Below, piece by piece: positions 1 through 7,110 of a stretch of DNA of 39,737 bases. This DNA is from Deltaproteobacteria bacterium. GTDB lineage: Bacteria; Desulfobacterota; DSM-4660; Desulfatiglandales; HGW-15. Position 1 is the stretch's first letter. Each line of letters starts with the position of its first letter. Made by a program: the position numbers and the translations under genes. The notes below the pieces were generated by a model. That model was not told the origin of the DNA. It did no database searches and saw only the letters and a program-made list of their open reading frames with translations. The DNA lies in contig JAFGDM010000245.1 in the NCBI GenBank assembly GCA_016932115.1, positions 1 through 39,737 on the forward strand. The letters are read 5' to 3'.

Positions 1-248
1 AAGTAAAGTGATGCAAAATTTCCCAAGTATATAAGCAAGGTAAACGTTCTAAGAGATAATCTCTCAGATTTGAAAAGTTAGAATCTAAAGTGTAGCCGTA
101 TAGGCCGATGAGATCCTATCCTTTCCGACCCGTCACACGCAGGGGACCAAAGAGAAGGCCGAGAGATTTTGATGATGTTGTTACCTTGCAATGAGTTAAA
201 AAGCTTATTGTTACGGAGCAGCAACTGATCCGGTTGTGAAATCGTATA
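1..248. other. Non-coding stretch at window edge, nothing recognised
   Basis: This stretch lies downstream of the minus-strand patatin-like gene. I see no convincing ORF on either strand, no tRNA and no clear terminator. The only structure is a short perfect palindrome, AGAGAT-A-ATCTCT, at 52-64, too short to interpret. Confidence 0.5.
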
Positions 249-1205
249 TTAAGTCACAGGATGGGAAGGCTTCGCGTGGGATTTAAAAAGGTCTTTCAAG
301 TTGAACCAGTGTTTTGATCGAGGGACAGCGGAGCGAATCAGGTCGAGCTTTTCGAATGCAGCTTTCTCTCCTTCATCGATAAGCGTTAGGGCCTGGGAGA
401 ATTCGGACCAGTGCAAGTCTCCTACCATCGGGGCAATCACAACATCCGCTTCGGCCAATTCATGATCTTTGAGCCTGGCGCACATGATATCACTCACCCT
501 TTGGTAAATGCGAACCGCCGTCGCGAATTCGCTCTTCGTGCAAATGTCTCTATCCACAGAGACAGCAATCACCACATCAGCTCCCTCTTTCCGCACCACC
601 GTACAGGGAATCAAACAGATAATGCCTCCGTCTGAGAGGAGCCTGTCTTCCACCTTCACAGGGGCAATGGCGCCCGGAACGGCACAGCTCGCAATCACTG
701 CTTGTCTGAGGGAGCCGCTGGAAAAAAGAATTTGAGTGCCGCGGACCAGATCCGTGGCCAAGGCGCGAAAAGGGATTTTCGTTTCTTCGATTTGAATGTC
801 GGGAACAAAGTATTCGATGATTTCCTGCAGCTCCCGGGAAGGAAAAAGCCCGGGCTTCAGCATGGCTTGCACGAGAAAATAGCGGTTTCTAAAAAAACTC
901 TGCACCCTTCGGCCCAGCGTCAACTCTCCCTTGGCATTGGCATCTTCGATAGCCTTGATGGCTGAGGATTGGAATTTCGGGCTATGGAGATATGCCTCCA
1001 CCTTTTCCTGCAGCTCCTCGGGACTGGTGCCGCCGGAGAAGGCTGCGCCTATAAGTGCTCCGATGCTTGTTCCCGCAATCATGTGAATGGGAATATTTTC
1101 CCGGTCAAGGACTTTCAGGACCCCGATATGGGCCAATCCTCTCGCCCCTCCTCCTCCAAGGGCAAGACCGATCTTGCGTCTCTTATGTCCCGTTTTCGGT
1201 CCCAT
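249..1205 (-). CDS. Patatin-like phospholipase, RssA/NTE family
   Basis: A 318-residue patatin-domain protein, probably a cytoplasmic or membrane-associated lipid acyl hydrolase. The N-terminus carries the glycine-rich oxyanion motif GGGGARG (about residues 17-23), then the nucleophile elbow GTSIG (45-49, Ser47), and later the catalytic Asp motif SDGG (Asp192). These are the hallmarks of the Ser-Asp dyad of bacterial patatins such as RssA. The reading frame extends upstream to 1265, but the ATG at 1205 is chosen because GGAGGAG lies just in front of it. A sigma70-like promoter lies upstream, so the gene is probably monocistronic and divergent from the chaperone genes. The natural lipid substrate cannot be told from sequence. 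Confidence 0.9.
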   Translation of the reverse strand: MGPKTGHKRRKIGLALGGGGARGLAHIGVLKVLDRENIPIHMIAGTSIGALIGAAFSGGTSPEELQEKVEAYLHSPKFQSSAIKAIEDANAKGELTLGRRVQSFFRNRYFLVQAMLKPGLFPSRELQEIIEYFVPDIQIEETKIPFRALATDLVRGTQILFSSGSLRQAVIASCAVPGAIAPVKVEDRLLSDGGIICLIPCTVVRKEGADVVIAVSVDRDICTKSEFATAVRIYQRVSDIMCARLKDHELAEADVVIAPMVGDLHWSEFSQALTLIDEGEKAAFEKLDLIRSAVPRSKHWFNLKDLFKSHAKPSHPVT

Positions 1206-1236
1206 GCGCTCCTCCGGGCATGACAAAACCCCTAAT

Positions 1237-1265
1237 TTTATAGTATCAACAGATGATAAAATCAA
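1237..1265 (-). promoter_or_regulatory. Sigma70-like promoter for the patatin gene
   Basis: On the minus strand there is TTGATT (1265-1260), a 17-bp spacer, and TATAAA (1242-1237), 32 bp upstream of the preferred ATG. Match by eye only; no start site is known. Confidence 0.5.
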
Positions 1266-1505
1266 ATGCTGAATGGCGTCGATCCACGGTAAATTTGTTC
1301 TCTACGCTTCGTCATGGCCGAAACAACCGGACGCGACAGATCCCGTTCGTCCAGTCGTTTCGATCCGACTGCACATTCCTATGGGGTGCCCCCGACATCC
1401 GATGACCACTTATTTCGCCGTCTGTTCTGGATACAAGATAACTATTGGAATCATGGCTCCAACTGGAACAGGACGAATCCCCCCTCAAAAAAAACCTCAA
1501 TGATC
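1266..1505. other. Upstream half of divergent intergenic region, nothing firm
   Basis: The region between the divergent patatin and hsp20 genes is about 470 bp. Apart from the two promoters listed I see no conserved element. A plus-strand frame from 1314 to 1541 could encode 75 residues but has no ribosome binding site and matches nothing I recognise, so it is not called. Confidence 0.4.
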
Positions 1506-1533
1506 TTGACAGCAAAAAAAACCGAATTATATG
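1506..1533 (+). promoter_or_regulatory. Promoter of the hsp20 operon
   Basis: TTGACA at 1506-1511, a 16-bp A-rich spacer, and TATATG at 1528-1533. The -35 is preceded by C, so CTTGAC also resembles the start of a heat-shock sigma -35, but no matching CCCATNTA-type -10 is evident at the right distance. No CIRCE inverted repeat was seen. The leader to the first ATG would be about 140 nt. Confidence 0.5.
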
Positions 1534-1675
1534 AATTATAGAATTTCATCACTGGTAGTCCTTCGAGAAAAGCTCTGAAAATGGTTGAGTAAGATCGCAA
1601 ACATTGGGTTTTAGGAAACTGTTCTTAGGGCTTTTTCGCGAAAGGGCATCATCACTAAGAAAGGAGGAGTGCATT

Positions 1676-2140
1676 ATGCTGTGGAGAAGGACAACAGGTT
1701 GGCCCGCATGGGCTTGGGCAAGTCCATTTGATGAACTCGATCGTATGCGAAGACAAATGGATATTCTTACTGAGACCTTCAGCACGGGGCTTCCGGGTGA
1801 GCCTATTGCCGGTGTATTTCCTCTTGTGAATGTGACGGAGGATAAGGAGAATTATTATGTTCGCGCGGAGCTTCCCGGGATTAAGGCTGATGAGCTCGAT
1901 ATATCGGTAACAGGTGACACCCTTTCTCTTACGGGAGAGAGGAGGCTTCCTGCTGAAGAGGAAAAAGCCCAGTATCATAGAAGAGAACGGGAGGCGGGTA
2001 GTTTTAGCCGCATCATCACCCTGCCTTCCCAAATTGACGCGGCAAAGGCCAATGCGAGTTGCACGGACGGCATCCTCACCATAGTGCTTCCGAGATCGGA
2101 ACAAGCAAAGCCTAAGCAGATCACCGTCAAAACTTCTTAA
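1676..2140 (+). CDS. Small heat-shock protein, Hsp20 family (first of two)
   Basis: A 154-residue ATP-independent holdase that would bind unfolding proteins in the cytoplasm. The alpha-crystallin domain spans roughly residues 48-140. It carries the conserved 'AELPGI' strand and the near-C-terminal DGILTIVLP motif, equivalent to the A-x-x-x-n-G-v-L signature. The tail KQITVKT holds an I-x-V oligomerisation motif. The frame is open from 1604, but the ATG at 1676 follows AAAGGAGG, which decides the start. It is the first gene of a four-ORF plus-strand chaperone cluster and lies 31 bp before a second, divergent hsp20. The pair may form mixed oligomers, which is inference. Confidence 0.93.
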   Translation: MLWRRTTGWPAWAWASPFDELDRMRRQMDILTETFSTGLPGEPIAGVFPLVNVTEDKENYYVRAELPGIKADELDISVTGDTLSLTGERRLPAEEEKAQYHRREREAGSFSRIITLPSQIDAAKANASCTDGILTIVLPRSEQAKPKQITVKTS

Positions 2141-2171
2141 GGTTATTTTAACGTGAAAGGAGGGATGTACT

Positions 2172-2582
2172 ATGGCAGACGGAGGAAGCAAAGCCCTTCA
2201 GCCTAAAGCGAAAGCCGAAGTGACCATTCCTGCCGAACAGATGACGCCGGGTCTTGTGTTCACTCCGGCAGTGGACATCTTTGAAACGGAAAAGGAAATC
2301 ACTCTGGTTGCCGATATGCCGGGTGTGAAAGCGGGAGATCTGAATATCGACCTCCGCGAGAATATTCTTTCCCTAAGCGGCGATGTAAAATCGCCGGAGA
2401 AGTCCGATGAGGTCGATGTTCTCAGGGAGTATCGCACGGGCAAATACTCCAGGCAGTTCACGCTGTCTCAGGTTATCGACCAGAGCAAGATAGATGCCTC
2501 GATGAAGGACGGTGTCCTTCGCTTGAGGCTTCCCAAAATCGAAGCCGCAATGCCGCGCAAGATAGCCGTCAAAGCTAAATGA
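2172..2582 (+). CDS. Small heat-shock protein, Hsp20 family (second of two)
   Basis: A 136-residue alpha-crystallin-domain protein. It shows the 'VADMPGV' strand, the signature segment MKDGVLRLRLPK, and a C-terminal K-I-A-V tail resembling the I-x-I/V anchor. AAGGAGGG lies a few bases ahead of the ATG. It differs enough from the upstream hsp20 that a recent tandem duplication is unlikely. Neighbouring hsp20 genes with a J-protein downstream suggest a small operon that holds substrates and passes them to DnaK; the DnaK/GrpE genes are elsewhere in this window (about 20-22 kb). Confidence 0.93.
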   Translation: MADGGSKALQPKAKAEVTIPAEQMTPGLVFTPAVDIFETEKEITLVADMPGVKAGDLNIDLRENILSLSGDVKSPEKSDEVDVLREYRTGKYSRQFTLSQVIDQSKIDASMKDGVLRLRLPKIEAAMPRKIAVKAK

Positions 2583-2596
2583 CCTGAGGATTCACA

Positions 2597-2719
2597 ATGC
2601 AAGCTTTTAAGGTCGATCTTGCGCCTTCAGGCCGAACAATCAGTATCCGCGGAGCGGTTTCAGAAGAAATTTTGAAGCCGCTCCGAGGCTTGATGGTCTA
2701 TCACGGATCTGATGTTTAG
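2597..2719 (+). CDS. 40-residue small ORF between hsp20 and dnaJ-like gene
   Basis: An ATG at 2597 opens a 40-codon frame (starts MQAFKVDLAPSG, ends VYHGSDV) closed by TAG at 2719. It fits exactly between its neighbours: 14 bp after the hsp20 stop and 12 bp before the J-protein start, on the same strand. A modest GAGGA lies 7 bp upstream. Codon choice looks like that of the flanking genes. I recognise no family and see no membrane segment or Cys motif. It may be a genuine microprotein co-expressed with the chaperones, or a spacer that happens to be open. No alternative longer frame explains the region. Confidence 0.5.
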   Translation: MQAFKVDLAPSGRTISIRGAVSEEILKPLRGLMVYHGSDV

Positions 2720-2731
2720 AAGAAGGCCGTC

Positions 2732-3394
2732 ATGAAGGACTACTACATTGTGCTCGGGGTGACCAGGGGGGCCGACCCTAAGAAGATCAAGGATGCCTAT
2801 CGGACAGTGGTGAAACAATATCACCCTGATCTCAGTGGAAATTTGTCGACCACCGAAGGTTTTTTGGAGGTCAAAGAAGCTTACGAGACACTAAGCGACG
2901 AGGAAAAGCGCAAACGGTACGACGTGGAACTGGCCAGGGAGGGCTCTGCGCCTCGCATTAAGAAGGTCCCTGACCTGGTGCGTGAAAGAAGGTTACAATT
3001 CGAAGGGCTTGAGAGGCTTCTATCCCGAACAGATGACTTTTTTTCAGGATTCCTGCCGGGATTCTGTGATGTGGAAAAGGGAAAAATCAGAGAAAAAGAT
3101 CTTTATTTTGAGGCGATCCTTACTCCGAGGGAGGCTGCCGAAGGAGGTCTTTACCCTGTCACTGTCCCCGTACTGGAGATCTGTCCAAGGTGCAGTACCG
3201 GCGGGATATGGAAAGATGTTTTTTGCCCTGTGTGCAGAGGTTATGGAAGGATTTGGAGCGAGCGCGGATTTTCTCTCTCCATCCCGCCCGGTGTGAGACA
3301 CGGTACCGAGATCACTCTTTGCATGGAGGATATAGGCCTGAAAAACACTTACCTCAACATCGTTGTACACATCGAGCCGGACTTCGAAGAATAG
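2732..3394 (+). CDS. DnaJ-like J-domain protein with half a zinc finger
   Basis: A 220-residue co-chaperone. The J domain occupies residues 1-68 with the HPD tripeptide at 31-33, needed to stimulate DnaK ATPase. No Gly/Phe-rich linker is evident. A reduced zinc region follows with only two CxxC motifs (CPRC at 151-154, CPVC at 165-168), whereas canonical DnaJ has four. A final beta-rich segment (about 178-216, with IPPGVRHGTEI) resembles the start of the DnaJ C-terminal substrate-binding domain. Full DnaJ is about 375 residues, so this is a compact variant, not a truncated gene: the frame is clean to its stop. It ends the hsp20 operon and converges with the saccharopine-dehydrogenase-like gene 12 bp away. 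Confidence 0.88.
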   Translation: MKDYYIVLGVTRGADPKKIKDAYRTVVKQYHPDLSGNLSTTEGFLEVKEAYETLSDEEKRKRYDVELAREGSAPRIKKVPDLVRERRLQFEGLERLLSRTDDFFSGFLPGFCDVEKGKIREKDLYFEAILTPREAAEGGLYPVTVPVLEICPRCSTGGIWKDVFCPVCRGYGRIWSERGFSLSIPPGVRHGTEITLCMEDIGLKNTYLNIVVHIEPDFEE

Positions 3395-3406
3395 GATTGG
3401 TAAACG

Positions 3407-4525
3407 TCAGTCCTTCATCGTATCACACGGTTTTCTTGAAGCTTTCCCCCCATGGGGTTTTCCGGCGTACAAGCGACCGTTTGTGGTTTTCAAGAACTCG
3501 GGAAAAGGAATCTCCTCCTGTTTCAGGAAACCCCTGCAGGGTAAGGTCCCGTTGCTTACCATTTCTACCACGGCACAAACAGAAGCGGCAGTGGTCCAAG
3601 AAATGGCACGCCATTTTTGCCCAGCGATTTCCACCGGATAGTAGGCCCTGACGAATTCGTCGCGGGAAAGAACGTCTTTCTTCCATCCTTCTGCAGACGC
3701 GTGGACGTAAACGACATCTTCCGTTACCGGAGGCTTGGCATTGACGAGAATTTCTCCGGCTTTTTGACGGTCTTGGCGCATCAAGAGCTCATGGAAAAAG
3801 AAATTCATGAGTTTTGCGTGGCCTGGATATCGGATCGTTTTGTAGTCAAGATTTTCGATGCGCCCCCCGTAGGTTTCGCACATGGTTCCCAGCCCGCCTG
3901 ACGTTGTGAAAGCTTCCAACCGGATGCCCTGGATCACGATGGTCTCCAGCCATTCCAAGGATGATACCCGTTTTTTTTCACCGTCTTCTATCACCTCACA
4001 GTCGTTCAGATACTCATTCACGACACCTTCGGGAGACCAGTTGAAAGCATAACCCAAAAGGCCGGTGGGATGCTGTGGCAGCGCTCCGACGCGAAGCCTG
4101 ATACTGCGAACTCTGTCAAACCCTTCCGCCAAAGAAGCGCCCACAATAGCAATAAAGCCCGGCGCGAGACCGCACTGGGGGGCCATGACAGATTCGGCCG
4201 TGTTACTCATTCGCATGATCGTTTTCGTGGTGTGCACGTCCTCGGTCAAATCAAAATAATGGATGCCAAGCTCGCAAGCGCTGGAGGCCACAGAAATGTT
4301 ATAGGTGAAAGGAAGACACGATACGACTGCGTCGAACCCTTTCATCATCCTGCTTAATTCGTCCGGGATCCCGGAATTTAGGCACAGAGTAGGAAAAGGC
4401 AGATAGCCCTGGTTGCAAAGATCGGCACCGTTCACGTCAAAGCCGGTTTCATGAAGCAGCCTGGCAACAAGGGAACCGACTTTTCCGAGACCCAAGACTA
4501 AAACAGAGTTGATTTCTGCGTTCAT
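3407..4525 (-). CDS. Saccharopine-dehydrogenase-family oxidoreductase (lysine dehydrogenase-like)
   Basis: A 372-residue NAD(P)-dependent enzyme. The N-terminal Rossmann fold shows GLGKVG at residues 12-17. The larger C-terminal domain contains the family segments 'CGLAPGF', 'SPEGVVNEY', 'TSGGLGT' and 'TIRYPGH', as in saccharopine dehydrogenase C-terminal domains and lysine 6-dehydrogenases. The likely chemistry is oxidation at a lysine-derived amine, but saccharopine reductase or another amino-acid dehydrogenase activity is possible. The start at 4525 is preceded by AAGGAAG. It is the last gene of a three-gene minus-strand cluster (NUDIX, 39-aa microprotein, this gene), 18 bp after the microprotein stop. 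Confidence 0.82.
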   Translation of the reverse strand: MNAEINSVLVLGLGKVGSLVARLLHETGFDVNGADLCNQGYLPFPTLCLNSGIPDELSRMMKGFDAVVSCLPFTYNISVASSACELGIHYFDLTEDVHTTKTIMRMSNTAESVMAPQCGLAPGFIAIVGASLAEGFDRVRSIRLRVGALPQHPTGLLGYAFNWSPEGVVNEYLNDCEVIEDGEKKRVSSLEWLETIVIQGIRLEAFTTSGGLGTMCETYGGRIENLDYKTIRYPGHAKLMNFFFHELLMRQDRQKAGEILVNAKPPVTEDVVYVHASAEGWKKDVLSRDEFVRAYYPVEIAGQKWRAISWTTAASVCAVVEMVSNGTLPCRGFLKQEEIPFPEFLKTTNGRLYAGKPHGGKASRKPCDTMKD

Positions 4526-4543
4526 GGTTTGAATGTCTTCCTT

Positions 4544-4663
4544 TCAGCTTTTATCGCTTGTTTTGTATCTATCCCAAAACCATGGATTTTTGCAACATTT
4601 GCAGCACGATAGCAAATGAGCCAGACACTTCGCTTCAGGGTTGACACAGTGCCGAATGTTCAT
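4544..4663 (-). CDS. 39-residue cysteine-rich microprotein coupled to NUDIX gene
   Basis: An ATG at 4663 overlaps the TGA of the NUDIX gene as ATGA and opens a 39-codon frame ending at 4544, only 18 bp before the next gene's ATG. The product has six cysteines in its first 24 residues: C6, C13, then the cluster CCKCC at 20-24. An aromatic and basic tail follows (KNPWFWDRYK). The spacing resembles a small metal or Fe-S binding knuckle, but I do not recognise the family. The four-base overlap, the packing between two co-directional genes and the extreme Cys content argue for a real gene. It is too short for ordinary ORF cut-offs. Confidence 0.58.
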   Translation of the reverse strand: MNIRHCVNPEAKCLAHLLSCCKCCKNPWFWDRYKTSDKS

Positions 4664-5064
4664 GATCCGCCTGCAATTTTCCGGATGAAGGGAATCATCC
4701 GAAAATCCGGCGGGGGCAGCTTGTAGAGACCGAGATCGTGAGGCTTCACCCATGTCATGTCGTCACATCCGATGGGTTGAGGTTCCCCGCCTAGGTGAGA
4801 GCACTCAAAAAGGTGGAGGGATATTGATTTCTCGTCGTATTCATGATCGAGCAGTAAAAGATGTTTTGCAGCCTTTACTTTCATGCCCAGTTCCTCCATC
4901 ATTTCCCTCTCGATACACTCTTCCAGGCTTTCACCTACCTCCTGCTTCCCTCCTGGGAATTCCCAATAACCGGCCAGGTGGCTTCCTCGGGGCCGTTTGG
5001 TGATTAGAAGTCTGCCGTCACGCCAGATCAGCCCGGCGGTAACATTAAAATGAGGCTTGCTCAT
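4660..5064 (-). CDS. NUDIX hydrolase, MutT-like
   Basis: A 134-residue NUDIX pyrophosphohydrolase. The full Nudix box G-x5-E-x7-REUxEE-x-GU is visible at about residues 38-60 (GGKQEVGE ... REMMEELGM), preceded by 'GYWEFPGG', which is typical of MutT/8-oxo-dGTP diphosphatases. It probably sanitises oxidised nucleotides by hydrolysing them to monophosphates; related NUDIX proteins use other nucleotide substrates. The ATG at 5064 gives the natural MutT-type N-terminus but has no strong Shine-Dalgarno sequence. The stop overlaps the start of the Cys-rich microprotein. Confidence 0.9.
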   Translation of the reverse strand: MSKPHFNVTAGLIWRDGRLLITKRPRGSHLAGYWEFPGGKQEVGESLEECIEREMMEELGMKVKAAKHLLLLDHEYDEKSISLHLFECSHLGGEPQPIGCDDMTWVKPHDLGLYKLPPPDFRMIPFIRKIAGGS

Positions 5065-5079
5065 GATCTATACTTATTA

Positions 5080-5098
5080 GAATAGGGCATTCCTATTC
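5080..5098. terminator. Short hairpin between TPR gene and NUDIX gene
   Basis: GAATAGG-GCATT-CCTATTC forms a perfect 7-bp stem with a 5-nt loop in the gap between the TPR gene (stop at 5182) and the NUDIX start (5064). There is no T-run after the stem in the direction of the TPR gene, so a classical rho-independent terminator is doubtful. It could also sit in the NUDIX leader. Confidence 0.3.
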
Positions 5099-5181
5099 GG
5101 TTTTCCGCGCGGCTCCATGTGTTTGCAGGATCAGGCAGAGGATGTGGTTTGAAGGGCGCGCGGCCTGAACGAGTTTGCTTT

Positions 5182-7095
5182 TCACTGTAGCGCCTTTAAC
5201 CTCAGTCTCAGGAAAGCTTCCGCCGCTTCTTGGTGGTCGGGAGCGCTGTCAAGAATTTTTCTGTAAAGAGCCAAGGCTGCCTTGATTCTTCCCTGCCTTT
5301 CCTCGATCCTGGCCTGCTGCAACAGGAGGGAGAGACGGCCTTGCCGGGCTTCTTTGTGGTTTGGTGAAAGGACAAGGATTTTTTCGTAGGTGGCGAGGGC
5401 AGCTTCAGGGTCGGCTTTTTTTTCCTGGAGACCGGCAAGCTCTAGAAGAATTTTTATATCTTTGGGTCTTTCCGCGGCCATAATGCCGAGTTGTTCCAAA
5501 GCCATGTCCTCCTTGCCTGTTTTCAGCAAAGCGAGGACAAAAAAGCCGCGGAGCTCCATGTCGGCGGGGCGGGCTTTAACACCTTTTTCCAAAAGGGGGA
5601 GGACGCTATCGTACTCTCCGCGGCTGTGGGCCCGTTCAAAGACAAAGAAATAGGGCGCCTGATCATCCGGTTTTAGGGTGATCAAAGACTTCGCTGTCTT
5701 AAAGGCCTGATCATGAAGCTTTGCCCTCACATAAAGATCAAAGAGAAATCCGTGAACTTCTGCATCATCCGGGTGGGATTTAAGATATCTCTCGAAGTGG
5801 GAGATGCTCTTGGCCCATTGCCCCGATTCATATTCAAGGACGCCAAGATTATAAATGATCGTCTCATTACCCGGATCAAGGGCAAGTAATTTCTCGTAGG
5901 TTTCTTTGAGGCGCTTCTTATCTCCCTGCTTGTCGAGGAGGGTGACCATGAGCAGCAAGGCTTTCACTGATTTGGGGTCTTTATCGAGGACGTCTTTGAG
6001 CAGCTTTTGAGCGTCCTTAATATTGTTTTTTTCAAGTAGAGTCTTTGCCAGATCAAGGCGGTTTTTTAGATCTTCCGGCTTTTGCTCGACCGCTTTCAGA
6101 AGGTACTCATCGGCTTTTTCCTTTTCTCCTATACGTTCATAAAGTGTTGCCAGATTGTAATAGAGATTCGCGTCCTTGCTGTCGAGTTCGAGGGCCTTGA
6201 TATAGGAATCGATTGCTTTCCGAGGAGCGTCTGTTTCCGTGTAGAGGTATCCGAGGGTCTTGTAGAGGGGGAGTTTTTCCTGAACAAGATCAAGCAAGGC
6301 CTCATATTCCCTGATGGCTTCCCGGTTTTTTTTTGTTTTTTCGAAAACCTCCGCCAAACGCAAATGCGAGGTTACGTCTTTTGGATTTGCCTTGATGAGT
6401 CTTTGAAGTGCGGAGATAACACCCTGTGAGTCAGCCGTCGTCTCATAAATTTCAAGTAGTTCCATTAGCTTCTTCTTGTCGGGTTTCCGCTGAAGACTTT
6501 CCTCAAGGATGGATGTCGCCTTTGCCCATTTACGCTGGTTCTTGTATTCCTGAAGCAATTTTTCACTGATCGCTTCATCCTTGGGAGCAAATACCGCGGC
6601 CTCTTCCAAGATGGATAGGCGCAGGTTTGGATCAATGGCCCTTGCAGCCCTATCAAGCCAATCTTCGACAAAAGGCTCTACCACTAGGTCCAAATAACCC
6701 AGTTCCAGGTTGTTATGTTTGACAAAGGCCCGGAAGGTGTTGGATCGATACCTCATCTCTTCGGGCAGGAGTGCTGCAATGGGAAGTTCTTCATGCAGGA
6801 GCGCTTCAATGTCGAGGCCCGTCGCAGTTAATCGAACGCCGATGTTAAATGTGATGCTTGTGGAAATACCGGCGATTTTGAGCCTGTCTTGTGGATGGAG
6901 ACGGACGGTTTCGTGGTTGAGAACCTTTATGAGGTCACCGTTTTTTTCAAGGAGTATGAAATTAAGACGAGGGGATACCTTATATAATCCGGGCCAGATC
7001 CACCATGCTGCCGAAAAGGCTCCCACGAGAAGGAAAATAGTGACCCAGAAAGCGGTGCTGCTGCGCTTAGGTTTTTTTTTGTTTCTTTTGACCAA
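5182..7095 (-). CDS. Membrane-anchored TPR-repeat protein
   Basis: A 637-residue protein with a basic N-terminus and one membrane segment (about residues 14-36), followed by an ectodomain made mainly of tetratricopeptide repeats. Many repeats carry the A-x-x-x-Y-x-x-A-L-x-x-x-P pattern, for example 'AIDSYIKALELD' and 'YYNLATLYERIGEKEKADEY'. It is probably a periplasmic protein-interaction scaffold; no partner can be named. The start must be the TTG at 7095: the frame is closed by the secF TAA six codons upstream, and no ATG or GTG occurs before the membrane segment. An AGGGAAAGGGGA stretch lies immediately ahead of it. It is the last gene of the sec operon, 15 bp behind secF. Confidence 0.85.
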   Translation of the reverse strand: MVKRNKKKPKRSSTAFWVTIFLLVGAFSAAWWIWPGLYKVSPRLNFILLEKNGDLIKVLNHETVRLHPQDRLKIAGISTSITFNIGVRLTATGLDIEALLHEELPIAALLPEEMRYRSNTFRAFVKHNNLELGYLDLVVEPFVEDWLDRAARAIDPNLRLSILEEAAVFAPKDEAISEKLLQEYKNQRKWAKATSILEESLQRKPDKKKLMELLEIYETTADSQGVISALQRLIKANPKDVTSHLRLAEVFEKTKKNREAIREYEALLDLVQEKLPLYKTLGYLYTETDAPRKAIDSYIKALELDSKDANLYYNLATLYERIGEKEKADEYLLKAVEQKPEDLKNRLDLAKTLLEKNNIKDAQKLLKDVLDKDPKSVKALLLMVTLLDKQGDKKRLKETYEKLLALDPGNETIIYNLGVLEYESGQWAKSISHFERYLKSHPDDAEVHGFLFDLYVRAKLHDQAFKTAKSLITLKPDDQAPYFFVFERAHSRGEYDSVLPLLEKGVKARPADMELRGFFVLALLKTGKEDMALEQLGIMAAERPKDIKILLELAGLQEKKADPEAALATYEKILVLSPNHKEARQGRLSLLLQQARIEERQGRIKAALALYRKILDSAPDHQEAAEAFLRLRLKALQ

Positions 7096-7110
7096 TCCCC
7101 TTTCCCTGCG

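Noticed and set aside
1314-1541. 75-residue plus-strand frame upstream of hsp20
   Set aside because: No ribosome binding site, no recognisable family, and it overlaps the hsp20 promoter.
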